45,379 bases of DNA from Oscillibacter sp. (GTDB taxonomy: Bacteria > Bacillota > Clostridia > Oscillospirales > Oscillospiraceae), in NCBI GenBank assembly GCA_014799845.1, contig JAAVHF010000099.1, forward strand, positions 1-45,379, in the 5' to 3' direction. Positions 33,146 to 40,712 of the stretch are shown here, in pieces. The notes under the pieces were generated by a model. The model made no database searches, was not told the origin of the DNA, and saw only the letters and a list, made by a program, of their open reading frames with translations. A program made the translations under genes and the position numbers. Numbering within the stretch: the first letter of the stretch is position 1; each line of letters opens with the position of its first letter.

Positions 33146-33218
33146 GGCGCAGTCCAGAAGCTGACAGCAGGCCGCACCGGGGTTGCTTTTACTATATGTG
33201 CTGTCAGTTGACTGCGCC
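33146..33218 (+). ncRNA. Structured leader hairpin (unknown class)
   Basis: GGCGCAGTC (33146-33154) pairs with GACTGCGCC (33210-33218). An internal loop follows, then CTGACAGCA (33161-33169) pairs with TGCTGTCAG (33199-33207), closed by a 29-base apical loop. It is in the 5' leader, 42 bases before the start codon. Possibly regulatory; no match to a named riboswitch is visible. Confidence 0.45.
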
Positions 33219-33260
33219 GGTTCCTGAGCCAACATGTCATTACGAAAAGGAGCAGTTATC

Positions 33261-34022
33261 ATGAAGCAAAACGAATTATTGAACCAATGGCTGGCCGAGG
33301 AGCGGGCCGCCCATATCCACGGCTGGGATTTTTCCCACATTCATGGCCGCTATCAGGAGGAACAGGACCTTCCCTGGAATTATGGACAATCAGTCCGTCA
33401 ATATCTCCGTCCGGCGTTCCGTATCCTGGACATTGACACCGGCGGCGGGGAATTTCTGCTTTCCCTGCGGCATCCCCACCACCTCACCAGCGCAACGGAG
33501 GCTTACCCGCCCAACGTTTCCCTGTGCCGGGAAACCCTGGCTCCCCTTGGAATCGACTTCCGGGAGGCGGACGGCGCGGACCCCCTTCCTTTCCCTGATG
33601 AATCCTTTGACCTGGTTCTCAACCGCCACGGGGAGTATATCCCTCAGGAAATCTTCCGTATTCTGAAACCCGGCGGGGTCTTCATCACCCAGCAGGTCGG
33701 TGCGGAGAATGACCGGGAGCTGGTAGAGCTTCTTCTTCCGGAAGCACCTCCTCTCCCCTTCCCGAAGCAGTATCTGCGCATTGCCCGGGAAGAACTGGCG
33801 GCCTGCGGTTTGACCATCCTGGATGGACAGGAGGCTTTCCGTTCCATTCGGTTCTGGGATGTGGGCGCATTAGTCTGGTTTGCCAGGATCATTGAATGGG
33901 AGTTTCCTGGCTTCTCGGTAAAAACCTGTCTGGATGGTCTTGAGCGGGCGCAGGTGCTTCTGGAGCGGGACGGCGTTATCCAAGGGACGATTCATCGCTA
34001 TTTTTTGATTGCCAAAAAGTAA
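33261..34022 (+). CDS. Class I SAM-dependent methyltransferase
   Basis: A 253-residue protein. Motif I is ILDIDTGGGEFLLSL (about 56-70), followed by TEAYPPN, LPFPDESFDLVLNRHG (motif post-I/II region) and EIFRILKPGGVFITQQVG, the class I methyltransferase pattern. Substrate unknown. ATG 33261, with AAAAGGAGC upstream. It stands alone between parS sites 1 and 2, with a long structured leader. Confidence 0.87.
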   Translation: MKQNELLNQWLAEERAAHIHGWDFSHIHGRYQEEQDLPWNYGQSVRQYLRPAFRILDIDTGGGEFLLSLRHPHHLTSATEAYPPNVSLCRETLAPLGIDFREADGADPLPFPDESFDLVLNRHGEYIPQEIFRILKPGGVFITQQVGAENDRELVELLLPEAPPLPFPKQYLRIAREELAACGLTILDGQEAFRSIRFWDVGALVWFARIIEWEFPGFSVKTCLDGLERAQVLLERDGVIQGTIHRYFLIAKK

Positions 34023-34033
34023 GCGGTAAATAA

Positions 34034-34075
34034 ACGGAGGTCCGAATGTTTCACGTGAAACATTCGGACCTCCGT
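34034..34075. repeat. Perfect 42-bp palindrome around parS site 2
   Basis: Arms 34034-34054 and 34055-34075, 21 bp with no unpaired loop. Unlike the first palindrome it has no T tract on either side, so the case for a terminator is weaker. The outer arm sequence (ACGGAGGTCCGAA) is unrelated to that of the first. Confidence 0.8.
34047..34062. promoter_or_regulatory. parS site 2
   Basis: TGTTTCACGTGAAACA, an exact consensus match, 215 bases upstream of parA. Confidence 0.92.
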
Positions 34076-34187
34076 CTCTACCTCGTCAGCGCCGCAAAGC
34101 ATTTGAATCAGCCGCAATATAAAAGCAGTTAATCGGAACCATAAAGGTACAACTCGGAATATTCCTAAAAAAATTTCCTTTTCCCTG

Positions 34188-34215
34188 TTGAAATGTGGCT
34201 TTTTTGTGATATACT
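34188..34215 (+). promoter_or_regulatory. parAB promoter
   Basis: -35 TTGAAA (34188-34193), a 16-base spacer and -10 TATACT (34210-34215). It lies between parS site 2 and parA. Confidence 0.65.
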
Positions 34216-34276
34216 ACCAATATATACTGTTATACTGAAATAATGGGGCAGCGCGTCCCTCTCCCGGAGGCACCTT

Positions 34277-35035
34277 ATGGGCAAAATCATTACTGTTGTA
34301 AATCAGAAAGGCGGCGTGGGCAAAACCACTACCTGCGTCAGTCTGACGGCCGCCCTGCGGGAAATGGGCCAGCGGGTTCTGCTCTGCGATTTTGACCCCC
34401 AGGCCAACGCCACCTCCGGCATGGGGGTGGATAAGTCCCTGTCGCTGGGGATCTACGACGTGCTCCTTAATGACGTAGAGCCGGAGAAACGGGTCGTTTC
34501 CACCCGGTATGGCGACGTGCTCCCCTCTTCCAAGGGACTGGCGGGAGCCGGAGTGGAGCTGGTCGGAATCGAGGATAGAGAGCATCTGCTGCGGAAAGCG
34601 CTGGAAAAGTTATCCCCCAGGTATGATTACATATTTATAGATTGCCCGCCGTCGTTGGAATTGCTGACGCTGAACGGATTATGCGCCGCGGACAGCGCGC
34701 TGGTACCGGTACAGAGCGAATATTTTGCACTGGAGGGGCTCAGCGACCTGATGTATACCATCCGGGCGGTACGGCGAAGCCTGAATCCTCACCTGGAGTT
34801 GGAGGGCGTGCTGCTGACCATGTACGACAGCAGGACCAATCTGGCCCTACAGGTTTCGGAGGAGGTCAAGAGATTCTTCCCGGGGAAGGTCTACAGCACC
34901 GTAATTCCCCGGAATGTGCGGCTCAGCGAGGCGCCCAGCCATGGAAAGCCCATCAACGCTTATGACCGCACCAGCCGGGGCTGCGAGGCATATGCCGCCC
35001 TGGCAAAGGAATTTTTGAGAAAGAACCAGAAATAA
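34277..35035 (+). CDS. parA: Chromosome partitioning ATPase ParA (Soj)
   Basis: A 252-residue ParA with the deviant Walker A KGGVGKTT (11-18), DFDPQANAT, DCPPSLELLT and the end IPRNVRLSEAPSHGKP, a signature of chromosomal Soj. It binds DNA as an ATP dimer and works with ParB. GGAGG lies 6 bases upstream of the ATG. It forms an operon with parB, 21 bases apart, and is bracketed by parS sites, which supports an origin-proximal position. Confidence 0.97.
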   Translation: MGKIITVVNQKGGVGKTTTCVSLTAALREMGQRVLLCDFDPQANATSGMGVDKSLSLGIYDVLLNDVEPEKRVVSTRYGDVLPSSKGLAGAGVELVGIEDREHLLRKALEKLSPRYDYIFIDCPPSLELLTLNGLCAADSALVPVQSEYFALEGLSDLMYTIRAVRRSLNPHLELEGVLLTMYDSRTNLALQVSEEVKRFFPGKVYSTVIPRNVRLSEAPSHGKPINAYDRTSRGCEAYAALAKEFLRKNQK

Positions 35036-35056
35036 ATCGGAAGGGGGAAATTCCCT

Positions 35057-35923
35057 ATGGCAAAAGAAAAAGGAATGGGCAAAGGACTCAGCGCCCTGCT
35101 GGGAGAGGATTTTTCCGCCGACTTTTCCACACCGTCCTCCACCCTGCCGATTTCGGAAATCGAGAGCTGCCAGAACCAGCCCAGAAAGAGCTTTGACCAG
35201 GAAAAACTGGAGGAATTGGCGGATTCTATCCGTCAGCACGGACTGATCCAGCCGTTAACCGTCAGAAAACTGTCCAGCGGGTACTATCAGATCATCGCCG
35301 GAGAGCGGCGCTGGCGGGCGGCAAGGCTGGCAGGACTGGACGAGGTCCCGGCAGTGGTGATCGAGGCCGACGATCAGAAGGCCATGGAGCTGGCCATGAT
35401 CGAGAACCTCCAGCGGGAAGATCTGAATCCGATTGAAGAAGCCCAGGGGTTTCGGGTACTGATCGATACCTACGGCATGACCCAGGAGCAGGCGGCGGAG
35501 AGCGTGGGAAAATCCCGCAGCGCCGTGGCAAACGCCCTGCGATTGCTGGATTTGCACTTTTCCATACAGCGGCTGGTGGAAGATGGAAAGATTTCCGCCG
35601 GACACGCAAGGGCGATCCTGCCCCTTTCCCCTCCCCTGCGGGTGAAAGCCGTAAAGGAAATTGAGAAAAACGGCCTGAATGTACGGCAGACGGAGAAGCT
35701 GGTGAAAATGCTCCTGGCCCACGGCGAGGAGGAGCCGGTCAAAGAGAAAAAGTCTCCGGTCGAGGTGGATTATGCCGCGGAGGCGGCTAAGTCCCTGTCT
35801 ACCCGGCTGGGGAGAGCCTGCCGGATCTCCCAGGGGAAAAAGAAGGGAAAAATCGAGATCGAATACTATGGGATGGACGATCTCAATGATCTGCTGGAAG
35901 CGCTGGAAAAACTGGGAAAATAA
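35057..35923 (+). CDS. parB: Chromosome partitioning protein ParB (Spo0J)
   Basis: A 288-residue ParB. The CTP-binding N-terminal domain shows IIAGERRWRAARLAG (Box II) and MELAMIENLQREDLNPIEEA. The central helix-turn-helix reads MTQEQAAESVGKSRSAVANALRLL and the C-terminal dimerisation part ends in IEYYGMDDLNDLLEALEKL. It loads at parS as a CTP-dependent clamp. Start ATG 35057 with GGAAGGGG upstream. parS site 3 begins 2 bases after its stop codon. Confidence 0.97.
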   Translation: MAKEKGMGKGLSALLGEDFSADFSTPSSTLPISEIESCQNQPRKSFDQEKLEELADSIRQHGLIQPLTVRKLSSGYYQIIAGERRWRAARLAGLDEVPAVVIEADDQKAMELAMIENLQREDLNPIEEAQGFRVLIDTYGMTQEQAAESVGKSRSAVANALRLLDLHFSIQRLVEDGKISAGHARAILPLSPPLRVKAVKEIEKNGLNVRQTEKLVKMLLAHGEEEPVKEKKSPVEVDYAAEAAKSLSTRLGRACRISQGKKKGKIEIEYYGMDDLNDLLEALEKLGK

Positions 35924-35925
35924 AA

Positions 35926-35941
35926 TGTTTCACGTGAAACA
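35926..35941. promoter_or_regulatory. parS site 3
   Basis: TGTTTCACGTGAAACA, exact consensus, flanked by AA/TT for a 20-bp palindrome, immediately downstream of parB. Confidence 0.92.
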
Positions 35942-36045
35942 TTCAGCTTGTAATCCATACCCGCATTGCCGAAAGGATACCGATTTAGACAGTCGTCCAG
36001 TTCAGCCTATAGTCAGAGTAAATCTTCAAACAGATAAGCAGTAAC

Positions 36046-36064
36046 GCCGCCGTACAGCGGCGGC
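36046..36064 (+). promoter_or_regulatory. Short hairpin before serS
   Basis: GCCGCCG (36046-36052), TACAG loop, CGGCGGC (36058-36064), five bases before the AAGGAGG of serS. It could affect translation; too short to call a riboswitch. No T-box is seen here. Confidence 0.5.
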
Positions 36065-36082
36065 ATGAAGGAGGAAGCAAAG

Positions 36083-37387
36083 TTGCTTGATATCAGGTTT
36101 ATCCGTGAAAATCCGGATGTAGTTAAGGAAAACATTAAGAAAAAGTTTCAGGACGAAAAGATTCCCCTGGTGGACAAGGTGCTGGAGCTGGACGCGGAAA
36201 ACAGAAAATCCATTACGGAAGCCAGCGAGCTGCGGGCCCAGAGGAACACCCTGAGCAAGCAGGTCGGTATGCTCATGGGTCAGGCGAAGAAGGATCCCTC
36301 CAAGCTGGAGGAGGCCGAGGCCGCCAAGGCCAAGGTGAAGGCCAACGCGGACAGACTGGCGGAACTGGAAAAGCTGGAGGGCGAACTGGAGGCGGAAATC
36401 CATAAAATCCTGATGGTGATTCCCAATATCATTGACCCGTCTGTGCCGATTGGACCGGACGACAGCGCCAACGTGGAGCTGGAGCGGTTCGGTGAGCCGG
36501 TGGTGCCGGAGTTTGAAATTCCATACCATACCGAGATCATGGAGCGGTTCGATGGAATCGATATGGACGCCGCAGGACGGGTCGCCGGAAATGGGTTCTA
36601 TTACCTGATGGGCGATATTGCACGGCTGCATGAAGCGGTTCTGGCGTATTCCCGGGACTTTATGATCGGGAAAGGGTTTACTTACTGCATCCCGCCGTTT
36701 ATGATCCACGGAAACGTGGTGGAAGGCGTCATGAGTCAGACAGACATGGACGCCATGATGTATAAGATCGAGGGTGAGGACCTCTACCTCATCGGAACCA
36801 GCGAACACTCCATGATCGGCAAGTTTATCGATCAGATCCTGAAAGAAGAGCAGCTCCCCCAGACGCTGACCTCCTATTCTCCCTGCTTCCGGAAGGAGAA
36901 GGGCGCTCACGGGATCGAGGAGCGGGGCGTGTACCGTATCCATCAGTTTGAGAAGCAGGAAATGATCGTGGTCTGCAAGCCTGAGGAGTCCATGGACTGG
37001 TATGAGAAGATGTGGCGGTTCAGCGTGGAACTGTTCAGAAGCCTGGATATTCCGGTAAGACAGCTGGAATGCTGCTCCGGAGACCTGGCGGATCTGAAGG
37101 TCAAGAGCTGCGATATCGAGGCGTGGAGCCCCAGACAGAAGAAGTATTTTGAGGTCTGTTCCTGCACCAATATGGGCGACGCCCAGGCACGGCGGCTGAA
37201 AATCCGCGTGAAAGGCGGAGACGGGAAGAATTATCTGCCCCATACGCTGAATAATACTGTTGTGGCTCCCCCTCGGATGCTCATCGCGTTCCTGGAAAAC
37301 AATTTGCAGGCGGATGGAAGCGTCCGGGTTCCGGAGGCCCTGCGGCCCTACATGGGCGGGAGCGAAGTACTGATTCCCAAGCATTGA
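36083..37387 (+). CDS. serS: Seryl-tRNA synthetase
   Basis: A 434-residue class II synthetase. The start is TTG 36083 (MLDIRFIRENPDVV, the standard SerRS opening) with AAGGAGG 8 bases upstream; ATG 36065 would put that site inside the gene. The N-terminal coiled coil (about 30-105) binds the long variable arm of tRNA-Ser. The catalytic core has CFRKEKGAHG (motif 2) and the ending NNTVVAPPRMLIAFLENNLQ (motif 3 region). Adjacent to parB and parS site 3, a common Firmicute order. Confidence 0.96.
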   Translation: MLDIRFIRENPDVVKENIKKKFQDEKIPLVDKVLELDAENRKSITEASELRAQRNTLSKQVGMLMGQAKKDPSKLEEAEAAKAKVKANADRLAELEKLEGELEAEIHKILMVIPNIIDPSVPIGPDDSANVELERFGEPVVPEFEIPYHTEIMERFDGIDMDAAGRVAGNGFYYLMGDIARLHEAVLAYSRDFMIGKGFTYCIPPFMIHGNVVEGVMSQTDMDAMMYKIEGEDLYLIGTSEHSMIGKFIDQILKEEQLPQTLTSYSPCFRKEKGAHGIEERGVYRIHQFEKQEMIVVCKPEESMDWYEKMWRFSVELFRSLDIPVRQLECCSGDLADLKVKSCDIEAWSPRQKKYFEVCSCTNMGDAQARRLKIRVKGGDGKNYLPHTLNNTVVAPPRMLIAFLENNLQADGSVRVPEALRPYMGGSEVLIPKH

Positions 37388-37428
37388 GCGGAAAGGCAGC
37401 GTCAGCTGCCGGACAAAAGTTCTTTTTG

Positions 37429-37454
37429 ATTCTTTTTCTTTTAAGAAAAAGAAT
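37429..37454. terminator. AT-rich hairpin after serS
   Basis: ATTCTTTTTCTT (37429-37440), TT loop, AAGAAAAAGAAT (37443-37454). A T-rich upstream arm makes it a weak terminator for serS; a similar AT-rich stem occurs after aspS. Confidence 0.5.
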
Positions 37455-37489
37455 GTATACCTACTATATTTTGTAAAGGAGAGCATGAT

Positions 37490-37999
37490 ATGAAAAAATT
37501 CTGGAAAATCCTGGGTCTGGGTGCGCTGATAGCTGGACTGACCCCCTACAAGGTTGAAAAGAATGAGGAAACCGGTGAGAACAGCTATCAGGCGCTCCTG
37601 TGGCGGATCACCAGCGCCCCCGGCGATGAGGAAACCAAGCGGGAAATCGGCATCAACCTGGGCGAAGGCACTCTGACCTCCAAGCTGAGGAACGCTGCCG
37701 GAAAAACTGAAGAGCCCCATCTGTTCAGCGATGAGCTGTGCGTAGAGTACACCGGGGGCACCGACGCCACGGTGGAATCCGCGGAGAAGGCCGCTGAAAC
37801 AGTGGAAAAGGCCGTGGAAGAAACCGTGGAGACTGTGAAAGACGCAGTCGAAGAGACCGTGGAGACAGTGAAAGACACAGCCGAAGAAACCGCTGAGGCA
37901 GTGGAAGAAGCGGCAGAGGAATCCGTTGAGGCCGCAGAAGAGGCCGCTGCGCCTGAAGAGCCCGCGGAAGAGGCCGCTGAGGAGCCTAAGGCGGAGTAA
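37490..37999 (+). CDS. Glu/Ala-rich repeat protein with N-terminal hydrophobic segment
   Basis: A 169-residue protein. A short hydrophobic N-terminus (KKFWKILGLGALIAGL) is followed by a globular part with YQALLWRI and then about 75 residues of 11-residue repeats such as VEETVETVKDA, ending in an acidic Glu/Ala/Pro tail. The repeats include a near-perfect 33-base tandem duplication and are of the hendecad coiled-coil/amphipathic-helix type. Function unknown. AAAGGAGAG lies upstream, and it is probably cotranscribed with mscL 36 bases on. Confidence 0.78.
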   Translation: MKKFWKILGLGALIAGLTPYKVEKNEETGENSYQALLWRITSAPGDEETKREIGINLGEGTLTSKLRNAAGKTEEPHLFSDELCVEYTGGTDATVESAEKAAETVEKAVEETVETVKDAVEETVETVKDTAEETAEAVEEAAEESVEAAEEAAAPEEPAEEAAEEPKAE

Positions 38000-38035
38000 C
38001 AAACTGACTACCAAGGATAAAGGAGCCGGTTATAC

Positions 38036-38434
38036 ATGAAAAAGTTTTTGCAGGAATTCAAGGAATTCGCCATGCGGGGCAATGTGATGGACCTGGCTGT
38101 CGGCGTGATCGTGGGCGGAGCGTTCAGCGCTATTACCACCTCGCTGATTAATGATATCCTGATGCCCTTTATTGGAATATTTGTGAATACAGCCAGCTTT
38201 GCCGATCTGTATCTGTATGTCAACGGCGCGGAAATCGCTTACGGAAACTTTATTCAGGCCGTGCTTAATTTTATCATCATGGCCTTTGTGGTGTTCTGCA
38301 TGGTGAAGGCTATTAACCGGCTCACTCGGAAAAAGGAGACGGAGGCTCCCCCTCCCCCGCCGCCCGCAGAACCCTCTAATGAGGAGAAGCTTCTGACGGA
38401 AATCCGGGATCTGCTGAAAGCACAGCAGAAATGA
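38036..38434 (+). CDS. mscL: Large-conductance mechanosensitive channel MscL
   Basis: A 132-residue protein. The N-terminal amphipathic helix (FLQEFKEFAMRG), TM1 (NVMDLAVGVIVGGAFSAITTSL), DILMPFIG and TM2 are standard for MscL; the C-terminal helix carries a Pro-rich linker (APPPPPPAEP) before the coiled coil. It protects against hypo-osmotic shock as a pentamer. Its ATGA overlaps rsmG. Confidence 0.95.
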   Translation: MKKFLQEFKEFAMRGNVMDLAVGVIVGGAFSAITTSLINDILMPFIGIFVNTASFADLYLYVNGAEIAYGNFIQAVLNFIIMAFVVFCMVKAINRLTRKKETEAPPPPPPAEPSNEEKLLTEIRDLLKAQQK

Positions 38435-39126
38435 GAGAAACGCTGGAACGCGGATTGCCAGAACTGGGGATGGGAACAGAACTCATCCCCAGACTGGCGG
38501 AATTTGCGGAGATGGTTCTGGAACGGAATCAGGTGATGAATCTGACCGCAATCACAGAACCGAAAGACGCAGCGGCCCTGCACCTGCTGGACAGCTTGGA
38601 GCTGGTGAAGCTGGCGGAACTGAAGACGGGAAAGCTGGTGGACGTGGGCTGCGGAGCAGGATTTCCAGGCGTGCCGGTGGCAATAGCCGGGCCGGGGCTG
38701 GAGGTTACGCTGCTGGACAGTCTGGGGAAACGGGTGGACTTTTTGAGGGAAGCCTGTGGAAAACTGGGACTTGAAAATGTGGCGTGCGTCCATGCCCGGG
38801 CGGAGGAATTCGCCGGGGAACACAGGGAAAGTTTTGATTTTGTAACCAGCAGGGCCGTGGCGGCACTGCCGGTATTGTGCGAATTGTGTCTGCCGCTGGT
38901 AAAGGTTGGCGGTAAGATGCTGGCTATGAAGTCGGCAAATTCAGAAGAGGAGATCAATCTCTCCAAAAGGGCGATCGGCGTCCTTGGAGGAAAGCTCCGG
39001 TGGGTCAAGGATTATACGATACCGGGTACGGATGTGGTACATCGGATTGTCTGCATCGAAAAGGTCGCGGCTGCGCCGAAGAAGTATCCCAGAAGATTTG
39101 CATTAATTAAAAAACAGCCTCTGTAG
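38431..39126 (+). CDS. rsmG: 16S rRNA (guanine527-N7)-methyltransferase RsmG
   Basis: A 231-residue protein. Motif I is LVDVGCGAGFPGVPVA, preceded by MNLTAITEPKDAAALHLLDSL, and followed by RVDFLREACGKLGLENV and the end KKYPRRFALIKKQPL. It methylates G527 of 16S rRNA. It starts with ATGA overlapping mscL. The gene normally sits with gidA/noc near the origin; here a MinD-like gene follows instead. Confidence 0.96.
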   Translation: MRETLERGLPELGMGTELIPRLAEFAEMVLERNQVMNLTAITEPKDAAALHLLDSLELVKLAELKTGKLVDVGCGAGFPGVPVAIAGPGLEVTLLDSLGKRVDFLREACGKLGLENVACVHARAEEFAGEHRESFDFVTSRAVAALPVLCELCLPLVKVGGKMLAMKSANSEEEINLSKRAIGVLGGKLRWVKDYTIPGTDVVHRIVCIEKVAAAPKKYPRRFALIKKQPL

Positions 39127-39135
39127 CCGCATGAT

Positions 39136-39356
39136 CCCCGGGAGTACCCAAAGCGGGACGGTAGGGTCCTGCGATGTCATCCTCAAACAGACGCTTCGCT
39201 TAACAAACCACACCGGAAGTCTGGTTTAGACCGGACGGACTACAGGACAAGCGCAAAAGAAATCAAACAATATAAGGGATTCTTAAACCGTAGGCGTTAG
39301 GCCGCTTTCAGCGGCCCCAGCCCTAAGGCGGCCTATGGCCGCCCCACGGGGCGCGG
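39136..39356 (-). repeat. Dispersed structured repeat, copy B (inverted)
   Basis: The reverse complement matches copy A at 62-240: the core block is 39136-39199 (CCCCGGGAG-N-ACCCAAAGCGG-N-ACGGTAGGG, then AGACGCTTCGC), and the GC-rich hairpin pair GGCGGCC/GGCCGCC (39328-39346 region) and GCCGCT/AGCGGC (39301-39315) follow. It fills the intergenic space (39127-39418) between rsmG and the MinD-like gene; I see no other feature there apart from the MinD ribosome binding site. Confidence 0.6.
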
Positions 39357-39418
39357 AAGCCCGGAGCTATCAATACGATACAACTGCCGTAGTACGGCAG
39401 AAATGGGAGGTGTCTCCA

Positions 39419-40162
39419 ATGGGCCAAGTACTCGCCGTGGTGTCCGGCAAGGGCGGCACGGGAAAAACCTCGTTTGCCGCAAATGTAGGCATGGCGCTGG
39501 CAGAGATGGGACATCCTACCCTGTGCCTGGACTGCGATGTGGGGCTGAGAAATCTGGACATCGCGCTGGCTATGACGGACCGGGCCATGATGGACTTTAC
39601 CGACGTGATGAACGGAAGGTGCTCCCTGGAAGAAGCCGCGGTAAGGCACCCGGAACAAAAAAACCTATTCCTGCTGACGGCGCCAAGCAGATTGGGTGCG
39701 CCGGATGTCGACCAGGAGGCATTTCGGAAGCTCTTCCCGGAAATTAAAAAGAAATTTGACTATTGTCTGGTAGACGCGCCGGCAGGGCTGGGAAGCGGAT
39801 TTCAGCTGGCGTTGGCGGGCGCGGACCGTGCGGTGGTGGTCACTACCACGGAAGCCAGCAGTCTGAGAGACGCGCAGAGGACCGTGATGGAACTGGGAGG
39901 ACTGGGACGGGGACAGGTACATCTGGTGGTGAACCGGTGTAAGAAGAAATTGCTGAAGTCCCTGCACCAGACCATTGACGACGCCATTGACAGCGCGGGA
40001 CTGCCGCTGCTGGGCGTGATCCCGGAGGATGAAACAATGCCGCTGTATGCGGGCAGAGGTGTGCCGCTGCTGCATACGAATAATAATTCTGCCGCCAGAG
40101 CCTATCGGAATATTGCCAGACGAATCGATGGGCGGAGAGTGGCGTTAATGAGGATACGATAA
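39419..40162 (+). CDS. MinD/ParA-like P-loop ATPase
   Basis: A 247-residue protein with deviant Walker A KGGTGKTSFAAN (11-22), CDVGLRNLDIAL, DAPAGLG (Walker B-type) and VVTTTEASSLRDAQR, the pattern of MinD. MinD normally ends in an amphipathic membrane-targeting helix; here the tail reads IARRIDGRRVALMRIR, short and basic, so it may be MinD with a divergent tail or a MinD-like partner of another system. No minC or minE is adjacent. ATG 39419 follows GGGAGG. Confidence 0.82.
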   Translation: MGQVLAVVSGKGGTGKTSFAANVGMALAEMGHPTLCLDCDVGLRNLDIALAMTDRAMMDFTDVMNGRCSLEEAAVRHPEQKNLFLLTAPSRLGAPDVDQEAFRKLFPEIKKKFDYCLVDAPAGLGSGFQLALAGADRAVVVTTTEASSLRDAQRTVMELGGLGRGQVHLVVNRCKKKLLKSLHQTIDDAIDSAGLPLLGVIPEDETMPLYAGRGVPLLHTNNNSAARAYRNIARRIDGRRVALMRIR

Positions 40163-40253
40163 TACTGATTGGATTTTTTTGTTTTACTAATACTGCCTGG
40201 ACCCTTAAGGCTGTAGTATAGACATAAAGGCAACGAGAAAGGAAGGAGTACCA

Positions 40254-40670
40254 ATGTATATTGCTTTAATGTCCCATGATAACAAAAAGGATTTGATGGT
40301 TCAGTTCTGTACGGCCTACGCGGGGATCCTGTCACAACATAACCTCTGCGCTACCAGCACTACCGGGCAGATGGTGGCGGAGGCCACGGGACTGCATGTA
40401 CACCGGTTCCTGACCTGCCAGCATGGCGGCAGCCAGCAGATCGGCGCGCGGATCGCCTACAATGAGATGGATCTGGTGCTGTTCTTTGTGGACCCCAATG
40501 ATTCGTCAATGGATAAGGAACTGCTCTATATTTGCAGGCTGTGCGATCAGAATAATATTCCCTTTGCGTCTAACGTAGCTACCGCGGAAATGCTGGTGCT
40601 GGGCATGGACCGGGGGGATCTGGATTGGCGGAATATCGTTAATCCGAAGCAGAAATACAACCGGCAATAG
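40254..40670 (+). CDS. Methylglyoxal synthase-like protein lacking catalytic residues
   Basis: A 138-residue MgsA-fold protein: ALMSHDNKKDLMVQF, ATSTTGQMVAEATGL, GGSQQIGARIAYNEMDLVLFFVDP and IPFASNVATAEMLV line up with MgsA along its length. MgsA converts DHAP to methylglyoxal. The conserved catalytic Asp in GGDQQ (E. coli Asp71) is Ser, the PHxPD segment with His98/Asp101 is replaced by SSMDKE, and the phosphate-binding ATGTTG is ATSTTG. The fold is therefore probably kept without the normal activity. It is preceded by GGAAGGAG and followed by the T-box promoter. Confidence 0.85.
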   Translation: MYIALMSHDNKKDLMVQFCTAYAGILSQHNLCATSTTGQMVAEATGLHVHRFLTCQHGGSQQIGARIAYNEMDLVLFFVDPNDSSMDKELLYICRLCDQNNIPFASNVATAEMLVLGMDRGDLDWRNIVNPKQKYNRQ

Positions 40671-40678
40671 GTTTTCTA

Positions 40679-40706
40679 TTGACTTTTTCGGCGTTTGGGT
40701 TATAAT
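40679..40706 (+). promoter_or_regulatory. hisS T-box promoter
   Basis: -35 TTGACT (40679-40684), a 16-base spacer and a perfect -10 TATAAT (40701-40706). Confidence 0.85.
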
Positions 40707-40712
40707 ACCAGC

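Larger units (their letters stand above)
32923..33260 (+). other. Leader region of the methyltransferase gene
   Basis: No gene is seen. The region holds a promoter (33057-33085) and an untranslated leader of about 168 bases with a strong two-part hairpin at 33146-33218. No known riboswitch class is recognised. Confidence 0.5.

Noticed and set aside
35942-36082. T-box before serS
   Set aside because: No GTGGGTGGCACC-like core or attenuator is present; only a short GC hairpin.
39127-39418. A short protein gene in the repeat copy B
   Set aside because: Similarity to copy A exists at DNA level, with hairpin structure; the translated peptides lack a start and are not conserved as a whole.
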